Source: Polyangium mundeleinium (GTDB lineage Bacteria; Myxococcota_A; Polyangia; Polyangiales; Polyangiaceae). From it: DNA of 64,000 bases. The stretch covers positions 248,001-312,000 of the forward strand of contig NZ_JAQNDO010000001.1 in assembly GCF_028369105.1 (NCBI RefSeq), written 5' to 3'. Positions 15,266 to 24,484 of this stretch are shown here, piece by piece (position 1 is the stretch's first letter; each line of letters starts with the position of its first letter). The position numbers and the translations under genes were made by a program. Under the pieces are notes generated by a model that was not told the origin of the DNA, made no database searches, and saw nothing but the letters and a program-made list of their open reading frames with translations.

Positions 15266-17833
15266 ATGCATCGAAGCGCGCGTTCTTTCTTTCCTTTCCT
15301 CTGGGCAACGATCGTCCTCGCCGGGTGCTCCGGCGGGGGCGGGGAAGGCACGCCTTCGGGCGAGGGCGGCTCCGGCGCGGGCGGCTCCGGCGGCGCGGGC
15401 GGTTCGTCGTCGTCGACCGGCGGCGCGGGCGGCGCCGGGGGTCAAGGCGGCGCGACCTGCGGGCCCTGCGGCGAGAATGCGAGCTGCGACGCGAGCGGCG
15501 CGTGCGTCTGTGCCGCCGGATTCGTGAACGACGACGGCGATTGCGTGGACGTCGACGAGTGCACCGAGCAGCTCGACGATTGCCATTCGACCGCCGCTTG
15601 CGCGAATACGGTCGGCTCGTTCACGTGCGCCTGCCCTCCGGGCACCGTGGGGGATCCGAAGACCGGCTGCGCGGAGCGCTTCGTCGAGATCACCGCGGCG
15701 GCGTATCACACCTGCGCGCGCCGCATGGACAACTCGATCTTCTGCTTCGGCGCCGGCGGCGGCGGCCGGCTCGGCAATGGCCTCGGCGCGAACCAATCCG
15801 CGCCCGTGCGGGCTGGCGCGGCGGACAACTGGATTCGTGTCGTCGCGGGCTCGGCGCATACCTGCGGGATCAAAAAGACCGGCACGCTCTGGTGCTGGGG
15901 CACGAACAATTTCGGCCAGCTCGGGCTCGGGTATACCGACAACCAGACGCTCCCGGCGTTCCTCTCCCTCGAACGCACGTTCTCGAGCGTCGCCGCGGGC
16001 GACAACCATACCTGCGCCGTGGAGAGCGACGGCGGCCTCTTCTGCTTCGGGCGCAACCAGGCGGGGCAGCTCGGGATCAACAACCTCGACAACAAGCTCG
16101 AGCTCTCGCCCGTGAGCGTCGATCCGCTCGCGGCGACGCCGGACAAGGACTGGAAGGAGGTCTTTGCCGGCCGCGACACGACGTGCGCGACGAAGCAGGA
16201 CGGCCGGCTTTATTGCTGGGGGCAAAACAACGAGCTTCAGGTTTCGAAGGTCGGCGGCGGCTCCGTGAACGCGCCGTTCCTCGTGGAAACGGCGCCGATG
16301 GCGGCGGACGCCGATTGGGCGACGGCCGCGATCGGCTTCACCACGTGCGCCGTGAAGAAGGACGGGCGGCTGTATTGCTGGGGCCGCGGGAACGAAGGCC
16401 AGCTCGGGACCGCGCTCGGGCCGGCGACGGCGGCGCCCGTGGCGATTGGCGCGGGCAAGGTCTGGAAGCGCGTGCGCGCCAATGCCTTCCACCTCTGCGC
16501 GCTCGACGATCAGAACGCCCTGCATTGCTGGGGCCGCAACCAGGCCGCGCAGATCTCGGGTGAGGCGCCGGGCTGGGTGACCGCGCCGATCGACGTCGCG
16601 CCGGGGACGAAGTGGCTCGATTTCGCGGTCGGCGTCGTGCACAGCGGCGGCGTCACCACGGAGGGCCGCGTGGTCACCTGGGGATCGCGCATCTACGGCC
16701 AGCTCGGCGACGGCGCGATGAGCCTGTGGACCGCGACCGCCAACATCGGCGCGGACACGACCTATACGAACGTCGTCGCGTACGGCGAATCGGCCTGCGC
16801 CGTGAGCGGCGCGGGCGAGCTTCAATGCTGGGGCAACAACGAGAGCGGCCAGCTCGGCTTCGGCGACAACAAGACCCGCTCCGCCCCGGCGAAGGTCGAT
16901 TTCGAGGCCGTCGCGACGGCCGCCCCCGGCCGCCAGCACACCTGCATCCTCACGGCCACGGGCAAGCTCGCCTGCTCGGGCCGCAATGCGCAGGGCCAGC
17001 TCGGCCGGGGGACGAACACCCCGGCGACGTCGTTCGCCGAGATCCTGAAGACGGGCAAGCCTTACGAGGCGCTCCAGTGGAAGGAGCTCGCCGCGGGCGA
17101 GGAGCACAACTGCGGCATCGCGACGAATGGGACGCTCTGGTGCTGGGGGCGCAGCAACGAGGGGCAGGTGGGCATGAAAAATCCGGCCCTCGGCAACCTC
17201 ATCCAGCTCGAGCTCGTCGCCGGCGAGGCGCCGCCCACCGATTGGGTGAGCGTGGCGGCCGGTCAATACCACACGTGCGCTGCACGGGCCACGGGGTCGC
17301 TTTATTGCTGGGGTCGGAACGTGGAAGGGCAAATCGGCAATGGGACGCCGGCGGCCGGCAAGACCGCGCCGTATTCGCTGGGCGACGACTGGAAGGGGCC
17401 CGTGGCCGCCGGCGTCAACCATACCTGCGCGATCAAGAAGGACGGCACGCTCTGGTGCTGGGGCCGGAACGCGAACAACCAGATCGGGGACAACACAGCC
17501 GTCGATCGCCCGTCCCCCGTGCAGATCGGCTCGGCCACGGACTGGGCCTTCGTCGTCGCGGGCAACGCGTCGACGTGCGCCGGCAAGGTGGGCGGTGGCG
17601 TGCAATGCTGGGGCGCGAACAATGTCGGCCAGCTCGGGCTCGGGGACACGGGCCAGCGCAAGGTGCCGACCGCGCTCTCGGGGGTGTTCGTCGCGACGAC
17701 CCTCGGCTTCAGCCATGCCTGCGGCGTCACGCAGGCGGGCAACCTCGCGTGCTGGGGATCCGGGGAGATCGGTCAAAATGCGCGCGGCGACGGGCTCGCG
17801 TTCGCGCCCGTCCCCATCGCGGCGTCCTATTGA
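15266..17833 (+). CDS. EGF-RCC1 repeat surface lipoprotein (paralog 1)
   Basis: An 855-residue surface lipoprotein: signal with lipobox VLAGC (Cys 21), Gly/Ser linker (about 25-65), Cys-rich EGF-like units including a calcium-binding type DVDECTEQLDDC (about 70-135), then RCC1-type repeats to the C-terminus. Fourteen repeats can be counted by their signature (for example LWCWGTNNFGQLGLG, LYCWGRNVEGQIGNG), each about 50 residues and usually preceded by an HTCA-like Cys. Fourteen repeats fits two seven-bladed propellers. No enzymatic motif is seen; by family knowledge RCC1 propellers are interaction scaffolds. The next gene is a paralog of near-identical length, 25 bases downstream, so the two are probably co-transcribed. 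Confidence 0.88.
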   Translation: MHRSARSFFPFLWATIVLAGCSGGGGEGTPSGEGGSGAGGSGGAGGSSSSTGGAGGAGGQGGATCGPCGENASCDASGACVCAAGFVNDDGDCVDVDECTEQLDDCHSTAACANTVGSFTCACPPGTVGDPKTGCAERFVEITAAAYHTCARRMDNSIFCFGAGGGGRLGNGLGANQSAPVRAGAADNWIRVVAGSAHTCGIKKTGTLWCWGTNNFGQLGLGYTDNQTLPAFLSLERTFSSVAAGDNHTCAVESDGGLFCFGRNQAGQLGINNLDNKLELSPVSVDPLAATPDKDWKEVFAGRDTTCATKQDGRLYCWGQNNELQVSKVGGGSVNAPFLVETAPMAADADWATAAIGFTTCAVKKDGRLYCWGRGNEGQLGTALGPATAAPVAIGAGKVWKRVRANAFHLCALDDQNALHCWGRNQAAQISGEAPGWVTAPIDVAPGTKWLDFAVGVVHSGGVTTEGRVVTWGSRIYGQLGDGAMSLWTATANIGADTTYTNVVAYGESACAVSGAGELQCWGNNESGQLGFGDNKTRSAPAKVDFEAVATAAPGRQHTCILTATGKLACSGRNAQGQLGRGTNTPATSFAEILKTGKPYEALQWKELAAGEEHNCGIATNGTLWCWGRSNEGQVGMKNPALGNLIQLELVAGEAPPTDWVSVAAGQYHTCAARATGSLYCWGRNVEGQIGNGTPAAGKTAPYSLGDDWKGPVAAGVNHTCAIKKDGTLWCWGRNANNQIGDNTAVDRPSPVQIGSATDWAFVVAGNASTCAGKVGGGVQCWGANNVGQLGLGDTGQRKVPTALSGVFVATTLGFSHACGVTQAGNLACWGSGEIGQNARGDGLAFAPVPIAASY

Positions 17834-17858
17834 GTTCACCTGAAGGAGATCGGTGTTG

Positions 17859-20420
17859 ATGTTGCGAGGCGCAAGGGCTCGGGCGTGGTTTGTCCTCGTG
17901 TCGCTCGCCGCCGCCGCGTGCGGAGGCGGGGGCGCAGGCGCAGGCGGGAGCGGAGGAAGCGGCGGCGCAGGCGGAAGCGGTGGCGGAGCCGGGAGCGGCG
18001 GCACGGGCGGCGATCCCTTCGCCGTCGATGAATGCGCACTCGGCCTCGACGATTGCGCGCCCGACGCCCAATGCGTCGATACGCCAGGATTTTACACCTG
18101 CACGTGCAAGCCCGGGTACGAGGGCGATGGCAAGACGTGCGCGGACGTCGACGAATGCACGACGCTCTTCCACGACTGCGATACGAACGCCACCTGCACG
18201 AACCTGCCGGGCGCGTTCCAGTGCGCCTGCCCCGCGGGCTTCTCCGGGGACGGCAAGACCTGCGACGCGAAGTATTCGTCCGTGTCCGCCGGCCAATACC
18301 ACGCCTGCGCGATCCGCACCGACAAGACCCTGCATTGCTGGGGCCTCAACACGAGCGGGCAGGTCGGCACCGGCACGTCGGACCAGGTCTTCTTGCGCCC
18401 CGTGCCCGCCTCCGGCGCGACGAACTGGGTCTCCGTGAGCGCGGGCGGCACGTTCACCTGCGCGCTCGACGAGACCAAGCGCATCTCGTGTTTTGGCTCG
18501 GGGAGCGTCGGCCAGATCGGCGACGGCCTCGGCGTCGCGCAATCCACGCCGGCCATCGGCGCGGGCGGCTACGAAGACTGGGTGTCCTTCAGCGCCGGCT
18601 CGACCCACGCTTGCGGAATCCGGATGGGCGGCGCGTTGTATTGCTGGGGCCAGAACAACCGCGGCCAGATCGGCGACAACACCACGAACAACGCGCTCTC
18701 GCCCGTGCTCGTCGACGCGGGCCCGTGGTCGATGGTCTCGGCGGGGACGGAGTTCACCTGCGGCGTCAAGGAGAACGGGACGCTTCATTGCTGGGGCTTC
18801 AACAATGCCCGCCAGCTCGGCGACAACACGAACGCCGGCCAGCGGCTCGTGCCCACGCAGGAGTTCACCGCCGCCACCAACTGGGCGAGTGTATCGACGG
18901 GCAACGCGTTCACCTGCGCCGCGAAGACCGACGGGACGCGCCATTGCTGGGGCGCGAACTCCGTCGGGCAGGTCGGCGACGGCTTGCTCGTGACGGTCCT
19001 CACGCCCAAAGCCGCCGACATGGCCACGGATTGGTCCGCGAACCTGGAGCTCGGCGACCTCGCCGCCTGCGGCCAGAAGCAGAGCGGCGAGCTCCATTGC
19101 TGGGGGGATGGCAGCGTCGGACAAACCGGCCAGCCGGACAACGAGGCGCCGACCCTGACCCCCTTGCCCGCCTCCAGCATCACCGACTGGGTCTCGTTCT
19201 CCAGCGGCCTGCGCTTCGCCTGCGGCGTCCGGCAAACCGGCGACCTCCTCTGCTGGGGCTCGGCGAGCCGCGGCGCCCTCGGGTTGGGGTATTCCGCGGA
19301 CCGGACCGAGGTCACACCCGTCTCCGCCGATACCGACTGGGAGCGGGTCGACACGCAGCTCGACAATGGTTGCGGCATTCGCACCGGCGGAAAGCTCTTC
19401 TGCTGGGGCCGCAACGTCTACGGCCACCTCGGCGACGGCACGACGCGCACGCGCGTCACGCCCGTGGAGATCGGCGCGGGCAAGGTCTGGAAGCGGATCA
19501 CGCTCGGCCGCACGCACTCCTGCGGCATCGCGAGCGACGGCGGCGGCCCGGATGTCCCGTATTGCTGGGGCCTCGACGGAAACGGCGAGCTCGGCAATGG
19601 GCCGGTCGTGACGGCCCAGCTCCTCCCCACGGCCGTGAATGCCACCGCCGGCAATGAATCGCCCTGGGTCGAGATCGCGGCGGGATACAACCACACCTGC
19701 GCCGTGCGTCAGGACAAGACCCTCTGGTGCTGGGGCCGCAACGCGAGCGGCCAGCTCGGCGACGCCTCCACGGCGAACCGGCCGGATCCGAAGCAGGTCG
19801 CCCCGGCCGAGCCCGCCGATTGGCTCGACGTCGTGGCGGGCGGCGATTTCACCTGCGGCCTCCGCGAAGGCGGCAACGTGTCTTGCTGGGGCCTGAACAA
19901 CCTCGGCCACCTCGGGCAGGGCGACATCGTCTCCCCCGTGAACGTGCCGAAGCCCGTCCCGGGGACGTACGCGGCGATCGACGCGGGCGCGAATCACACC
20001 TGCGGCGTGCGCCTCGACGGCACCCTCTGGTGCTGGGGCCGCAACAACAACGGCGAGCTCGGCCTCGGCAATGCCATCACCCCGATGATGACACCCATGC
20101 AGGTCGGCAATGCGACCGACTGGGCGCGGCCGTTCCTCGGGCAAGGGTTGTCCACCTGCGCCACGAAGAAAAACGGCGACCTTTATTGCTGGGGCGTCGG
20201 CTCCTTCGGCCAGCTCGCCCTCGGCAACCTGACGAGCTTCAACGCGCCGCAGAAGGTGCCGAGCCTCGGCCCGTGGAAAGTCCTCTCCCTCGGCAACGAG
20301 CACACCTGCGGCATCGCGCAGGACGGCGTGCTCTCCTGCTGGGGCGCGGCGTATTACGGGCAGCTCGGCAGCGGCCTGCCGTTCCTCTCGACGCCGACGC
20401 CCGTGCTCGATCCCATCTGA
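17859..20420 (+). CDS. EGF-RCC1 repeat surface lipoprotein (paralog 2)
   Basis: An 853-residue paralog of the preceding protein. The ATG at 17859 was chosen over the GTG at 17853 because AGGAGA at 17844-17849 is then about nine bases away. The lipobox Cys is residue 21 (SLAAAAC), followed by a Gly/Ser/Ala linker and two calcium-binding EGF-like units ([25 protein letters not shown]). Fourteen RCC1-type repeats follow, such as [30 protein letters not shown] and [15 protein letters not shown]. Nearly every repeat keeps one Cys in the CWG motif and another about 12 residues earlier, a likely disulfide per blade. Predicted to be displayed on the outer membrane or exported. It ends in a strong terminator shared with the convergent DUF1501 gene. 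Confidence 0.88.
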   Translation: MLRGARARAWFVLVSLAAAACGGGGAGAGGSGGSGGAGGSGGGAGSGGTGGDPFAVDECALGLDDCAPDAQCVDTPGFYTCTCKPGYEGDGKTCADVDECTTLFHDCDTNATCTNLPGAFQCACPAGFSGDGKTCDAKYSSVSAGQYHACAIRTDKTLHCWGLNTSGQVGTGTSDQVFLRPVPASGATNWVSVSAGGTFTCALDETKRISCFGSGSVGQIGDGLGVAQSTPAIGAGGYEDWVSFSAGSTHACGIRMGGALYCWGQNNRGQIGDNTTNNALSPVLVDAGPWSMVSAGTEFTCGVKENGTLHCWGFNNARQLGDNTNAGQRLVPTQEFTAATNWASVSTGNAFTCAAKTDGTRHCWGANSVGQVGDGLLVTVLTPKAADMATDWSANLELGDLAACGQKQSGELHCWGDGSVGQTGQPDNEAPTLTPLPASSITDWVSFSSGLRFACGVRQTGDLLCWGSASRGALGLGYSADRTEVTPVSADTDWERVDTQLDNGCGIRTGGKLFCWGRNVYGHLGDGTTRTRVTPVEIGAGKVWKRITLGRTHSCGIASDGGGPDVPYCWGLDGNGELGNGPVVTAQLLPTAVNATAGNESPWVEIAAGYNHTCAVRQDKTLWCWGRNASGQLGDASTANRPDPKQVAPAEPADWLDVVAGGDFTCGLREGGNVSCWGLNNLGHLGQGDIVSPVNVPKPVPGTYAAIDAGANHTCGVRLDGTLWCWGRNNNGELGLGNAITPMMTPMQVGNATDWARPFLGQGLSTCATKKNGDLYCWGVGSFGQLALGNLTSFNAPQKVPSLGPWKVLSLGNEHTCGIAQDGVLSCWGAAYYGQLGSGLPFLSTPTPVLDPI

Positions 20421-20427
20421 AATGAAA

Positions 20428-20466
20428 AAGGGCCTCGCCCGGGCGAATCACCCGCGCGAGGCCCTT
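20428..20466. terminator. bidirectional intrinsic terminator
   Basis: A perfect 11-bp stem (AAGGGCCTCGC, 20428-20438, with GCGAGGCCCTT, 20456-20466) has a 17-base loop and an A tract on its left arm, which acts as a T tract for minus-strand transcripts. It separates the RCC1 gene from the convergent DUF1501 gene. Confidence 0.8.
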
Positions 20467-20482
20467 GTCCACCGTCAGGCCT

Positions 20483-21934
20483 TCAGGGGTTCTTCAGCAT
20501 CGCCTTGATGAGCTTGGGATCCTGGTTCGAGATGTGATCGTAGGGCAAACCCGCGGCCGTGAGGATGGTCGCGTGCACGTCCGACGGTTTTACGATCGTG
20601 CCCATTTCGTCGTCCGGCGCGCCGGTGTCGAGGTTGATCGGGCGCACGTCGTAGTTCGCGTCTCTCGTCGCGCCGATCGCCATGTTGCCCCGGATGCCCT
20701 TGCCCGCGACGAGGCACGACGACGCGAGGTGGTGATCACGGCCGCCTTGCTGGTTGATCCGCGGCGTGCGCGCGAACTCCGAGAAGCAGAGCAGCGTCGT
20801 CCGATCCCAGTAGGGCTTGCCGCTTCCATCGAGCGTGTTCTTCAGGTACGTGATGAGATCACTCACCGCGTCGAAGCCCGCCCGCTGCCGTGCCGGGTGG
20901 TTCGACGGCCAATCGTCGTCGAAATGGGCGTCCGTGACGTTGACGAGTCGCAGGAGGACCACCTGCGAAATGCCATTCACGAGCGCCTGCGCCGCGAGCG
21001 CGGCCTGGCCCTTCGGCTGCCCCGCGAGCGTCGCGCCCGGGTTCGCCGGGTTCACGCCGAACGTCTCGTAGAGCTTCGCGAGCTGGCTCGTGGCGGGCGG
21101 GTTCGGCTTGAAATCGAAATGCTTCCAGAGCCCGCCGTTCGCCAGCGTCTGCGCCGAGCGCCACGCCGACAGGTGCGTCGAGATCTGCTTGCCCCGGGCG
21201 TCGAGTTGCTGGTGCAGGCAATACTCGTCGTGGTGGAACTTGGACGCGGCCTGCTCCACCTTGCCGTCGAGCGAGAGCGACGCATTGAGCGGCCGCAGCA
21301 CCTGCAGCATCTCGTTGTAGCTCGGCACCGAGAGCCCGCTCGCGAGCGGCGAGAGCCCCTCGTTGTACGTCTCCGCGCCGCCCGCGACGAGGTTCGGGAT
21401 CTCGTGATGGTCGAGCAGGCCCGAGGCCGCCGCCCACCACGTCTCCAGGGAGCTGCCGCTCGCGGCGAGGCCCCGCGGGAACTTGCCCGTGAGGAAATAC
21501 CGCCGCCCGACCTCGTGCGTCAGCGTGCCCATGCTCATGCCACGCACGACGCAGAGATCCTTGGAATGCGTGTTCGCGAGCTTCGACATCGTGGGCCCGT
21601 AGGCGACGCTCGAACCCACGGGCTTCACGAGGCCCGTGCCGCCCGTCTCGTCCTCGATGACCTTCTTCGTCGGCCCGTCGGTCACCATGTCGAAGCCCGT
21701 ATAAATGCCTCCTGCGGGCTCGCCGAAATCGTGGTGGTTGCGCGGGTCGAGGGAATACAGCGTGTCCCATCCGCCCGTGAACTCGCACATCACGAGGAGC
21801 GGGGCGCTGTCCGGATCGACGTTGTCCGCGCGCGCGTGGCGCAGGCCGAGCAGACCGTCGAGGAGGAGCGCGCCGCTCGCGGCGCCGAGCGCGCCGAGGA
21901 GCGTGCGTCGTGAAAACTGGCCTTTTTGGCTCAT
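20483..21934 (-). CDS. DUF1501 domain protein with Tat signal
   Basis: A 483-residue exported protein. The N-terminus has a twin-arginine signal (SRRTLLGALGAASGALLLDG) ending near HARA. The DUF1501 core is clear: LLVMCEFTGGWDTLYSLDPR, RGMSMGTLTHEVGRRYFLTG, LLCFSEFARTPRINQQGGRD and DHHLASSCLVAGKGIRGNMA. The family is related to alkaline phosphatase/sulfatase folds and in planctomycetes and myxobacteria is typically encoded next to DUF1549/DUF1553 or DUF1592 heme proteins, as here, but no reaction is established. It is the last gene of a three-gene minus-strand operon, 13 bases after the preceding stop. Tat export suggests folding or cofactor loading in the cytoplasm. Confidence 0.88.
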   Translation of the reverse strand: MSQKGQFSRRTLLGALGAASGALLLDGLLGLRHARADNVDPDSAPLLVMCEFTGGWDTLYSLDPRNHHDFGEPAGGIYTGFDMVTDGPTKKVIEDETGGTGLVKPVGSSVAYGPTMSKLANTHSKDLCVVRGMSMGTLTHEVGRRYFLTGKFPRGLAASGSSLETWWAAASGLLDHHEIPNLVAGGAETYNEGLSPLASGLSVPSYNEMLQVLRPLNASLSLDGKVEQAASKFHHDEYCLHQQLDARGKQISTHLSAWRSAQTLANGGLWKHFDFKPNPPATSQLAKLYETFGVNPANPGATLAGQPKGQAALAAQALVNGISQVVLLRLVNVTDAHFDDDWPSNHPARQRAGFDAVSDLITYLKNTLDGSGKPYWDRTTLLCFSEFARTPRINQQGGRDHHLASSCLVAGKGIRGNMAIGATRDANYDVRPINLDTGAPDDEMGTIVKPSDVHATILTAAGLPYDHISNQDPKLIKAMLKNP

Positions 21935-21947
21935 GGCGTGTTCCTCC

Positions 21948-22664
21948 TCAATCGTTGTGGAAAAGGGGAGACTCGAAGAGCGTGACGCACACGCCCCGCC
22001 ATCCCTCGGCTGCGGCCGTGATCTCGCTGCCGTTCGGCGACGCGACGCTCGAAACCCCCGCGTCGTAGACGGCGCGCAGGTTCGTGACCATCGCATCGTC
22101 CGCGGTTACGCGCAGGCCGAGGAAGCGGAGCACGACGTATTGCAGGTTCTCCGTCACCTCGGCGTCCGTCGCGGTCCCGTCCACGGGCGCCTTCGGGAAG
22201 AGCGCGCGGGAAGCGCCCGAGCGCTTCATGTCGTTCTTCGCCATTTGCATGCAGATGTCGCGCGCCGCGTCCCCGACGAACTTGAGGTAGAGCGCGTTCG
22301 AGACCGTGCTCTCCTCCGTCGAGGTCTGGTAATCGGGCCGGCCGAGCGCCTTGCCGAAGGCGAGGTCGCTGAACCCGTCACGGTTGTTGACCCGCCAGAA
22401 GATCGGAGCGCCGTACACGTCGTTCCCGGCGACCTTCGTCATCGCGGCCTGGAGTGTGTCGATGCGCAGGCGCCGCACCCCGCGCGCGGGGCCCGGGAGC
22501 TCGCCGCCGCCGAGGTCTGCGGGGACCTTTTCGGTGTCGCCGTTCGCCGCAACCTCGGGTGTTTCCCAGGGCTCGGTCGTGCCGGCCGACGGCGCTTCTT
22601 TCGTGCACGCGGCCGCGGCGAGCGCGGCGAGCGCGCAGAGGTACGTGAGGCGAGACGCGCTCAT
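21948..22664 (-). CDS. hypothetical lipoprotein of the DUF1501 cluster
   Basis: A 238-residue protein with lipobox LAAAACT (Cys about 20). The body has an N-terminal GVRRLRIDTLQAAMTKVAG, NRDGFSDLAFGKALGRPDY, then LYLKFVGDAARDICMQM and helices up to RGVCVTLFESPLFHND. The LFESPLFHN ending and LRVTADD motif look like the repeat-containing tail of planctomycete/myxobacterial cytochrome-associated proteins, but no heme-binding CxxCH is present. Its ATG overlaps the stop of the upstream heme protein gene (ATGA at 22661-22664) and it is followed closely by the DUF1501 gene, so it is probably a subunit of the same exported system. Function unknown. Confidence 0.7.
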   Translation of the reverse strand: MSASRLTYLCALAALAAAACTKEAPSAGTTEPWETPEVAANGDTEKVPADLGGGELPGPARGVRRLRIDTLQAAMTKVAGNDVYGAPIFWRVNNRDGFSDLAFGKALGRPDYQTSTEESTVSNALYLKFVGDAARDICMQMAKNDMKRSGASRALFPKAPVDGTATDAEVTENLQYVVLRFLGLRVTADDAMVTNLRAVYDAGVSSVASPNGSEITAAAEGWRGVCVTLFESPLFHND

Positions 22665-24319
22665 GGCATCCTCCGGTAGGCGGGCAGCTTGACGAGGTCC
22701 CGGACCGCCTGACGAATGTCGTCGTGGACCCGGAAGTCCGCGGCGATCTTGGCGAGCGCGTCGCCCTCGTAATCACTCGTCGTCGGATCGAGGTTCGGCT
22801 CGCGTTTCATGAGGTACGAGAAGAGGTGCTCGGTGGCCACCTCGTGGAACCGCCCGCTCTCGATGTCGGCCTTCACCAGATCGGCCGGGCCCGCATCGAA
22901 ATGCGGCTTGATCTCCGGATGCTCGTCGTCGGCATACTGGAGCGCCTTCAGCGTGTACGGCCTCAGATCGGGGTCCGTATCGTCCGGGATCGCCACGTAA
23001 TGGCGGTCGCACCAGCCCGCGTTCTGCGGCGCGATGCCCTTGGCGCAGGCCTTGCGGGTCGGGTATTCGCGGGCGAAATCACGCAGGGACATGCTGCCGG
23101 CCTCCGTGAATTGCCCGAAATACGCGGCGATCGGCTCCAGCGTCAGGTGGCAGTTCCGGCAGACGCAGCGGCGCGTGAGGTCGTCGCTTTCCTTCGCGCA
23201 GTTCGTGTCCTTCGTGCTCGGCGGTTGGAAGTATTGCCCGAGGAACGCGATCCGGTACCGATTCGCCCGGCCGCGGTTCGTCTGGAAGCGCAGGAGGAAC
23301 GCGGGCAGGGTCAAGAGCCCCGCGTGCGGCGCCTCGCGCTCCACCGCGACCCAGGTATCCACGTCCGTGAACGCGAGGTCGGGCAGCGGGCCGTCCGACG
23401 CCTGGTGCTCGTTCTGGGTACGCGAGAACGTCTGCCGCTGCGCGTGATACTTGAAGTAAAACGCGAGAGGTCCATTGTAATGAACGCGCTTCGTCGTGAG
23501 CAGCCCCGAATACGGCTGCTTCCCGTCCGTGTGCTCGTCGATGAGCCGGAGCATCTGCTCGCGCAGCGCGGCGTGCACGAGCGGCTGCACGACGCCGGCC
23601 GGCATGCAATAGCTGAGCTCCGGGCCGCAGCCGCAGGACTTCGCCTTGTTCGTGGCGAGCAGATGATCACACGAATGGGTCCCCGCGTCCGGATCCCCGG
23701 GCGGCAGGGTGTACGTCGCCGCTGTCTGGGCGTCGAACGCGCAGACCTTCACCTTTTTCGCCGGGTCGGCCTCCCAGTACGGATGCACCTCGACCCAGCC
23801 TTCGGCGGACCACGCGCCTGCGGCGTCGGTGCCCATGGGCTCGGTGATCGGCATTCCGGTCACGGGGTCGTAACCGAGGGCTTCCTGGGACTTGTTCTGG
23901 CAGGTATGCGTGCCGTCACCGCCGCGGAAGAGCGCGGACTTGCCCTGTCCGGGGACGTAATAGACCGGGCTCCCGTCGTAGGCGACGGTGCTCAGCGAGA
24001 AACCCACGTCGGCGAGGGCCGGGGCCGGGTTCGTCCAGAGCAGGCTCTCGTGATAACGACGTATCTGCACGCGGAACGCGTCGCTCGCGAGGTACTCGTC
24101 GAGCAACGCGTCGGGCAGCTCCGAGAGCCCCGCGACCGCGTCGTACTCGGCGACGTCGGGCACGGTCCCGCGTAGATCGATCGAGAGGCGTCGGAGCTGC
24201 CGTTCGACGGGGAGCTCCCGGTGCAAAAAACATTGCTCACCCTCGTCGGCGAGCGCCACGGAGGGCGCAGCCGCGAGGAGGGCAAAGCATAACACTTGCC
24301 AGTGTCGTTTGCTTTTCAT
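22661..24319 (-). CDS. DUF1549-like exported heme protein
   Basis: A 552-residue protein. The start ATG 24319 gives a Sec signal (VLCFALLAAAPSVALA). Just after it, RRLSIDLRGTVPDVAEYDAV matches the conserved start of DUF1549/DUF1592-type proteins (a leucine-rich LxGxxP motif). About residue 400 a single CRNCH heme-c motif (RRCVCRNCHLTLEPIAAYFG) is followed by a long helical region, the layout of the cytochrome-type partner of DUF1501 proteins. A Cys-rich insertion lies at about 215-245 (SCGCGPELSYC). It heads the operon that continues with the 22664 lipoprotein and the DUF1501 gene. An electron-transfer or polysaccharide-related role is speculation. Confidence 0.75.
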   Translation of the reverse strand: MKSKRHWQVLCFALLAAAPSVALADEGEQCFLHRELPVERQLRRLSIDLRGTVPDVAEYDAVAGLSELPDALLDEYLASDAFRVQIRRYHESLLWTNPAPALADVGFSLSTVAYDGSPVYYVPGQGKSALFRGGDGTHTCQNKSQEALGYDPVTGMPITEPMGTDAAGAWSAEGWVEVHPYWEADPAKKVKVCAFDAQTAATYTLPPGDPDAGTHSCDHLLATNKAKSCGCGPELSYCMPAGVVQPLVHAALREQMLRLIDEHTDGKQPYSGLLTTKRVHYNGPLAFYFKYHAQRQTFSRTQNEHQASDGPLPDLAFTDVDTWVAVEREAPHAGLLTLPAFLLRFQTNRGRANRYRIAFLGQYFQPPSTKDTNCAKESDDLTRRCVCRNCHLTLEPIAAYFGQFTEAGSMSLRDFAREYPTRKACAKGIAPQNAGWCDRHYVAIPDDTDPDLRPYTLKALQYADDEHPEIKPHFDAGPADLVKADIESGRFHEVATEHLFSYLMKREPNLDPTTSDYEGDALAKIAADFRVHDDIRQAVRDLVKLPAYRRMP

Positions 24320-24411
24320 GGGGGGTACGGCTCGGGGTCTGAGGGGGGCACCGCGGGCGCAGCGGGCCAGACTCCAGTGGAACCGAGCCATAACGCTTCG
24401 TCAACCATCTC

Positions 24412-24440
24412 TTGGGAGTGGGGACGAAATTTGTTATCCT
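24412..24440 (+). promoter_or_regulatory. sigma-70-like promoter
   Basis: TTGGGA (24412-24417) and TATCCT (24435-24440) with a 17-base spacer lie 45 bases upstream of ATG 24485, in the divergent gap between the two heme-protein genes. Confidence 0.4.
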
Positions 24441-24484
24441 GCCAGGCCGTGCTCGACTCCCTCCATCTACAGTCCCATCGAAGA

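Noticed and set aside
15110-20303. Very long minus-strand ORFs (964 and 858 codons) opposite the RCC1 genes
   Set aside because: They mirror the plus-strand genes, are extremely Arg/Ala/Val-rich with no recognisable domain, and are expected where periodic GC-rich repeats leave the opposite frame open.
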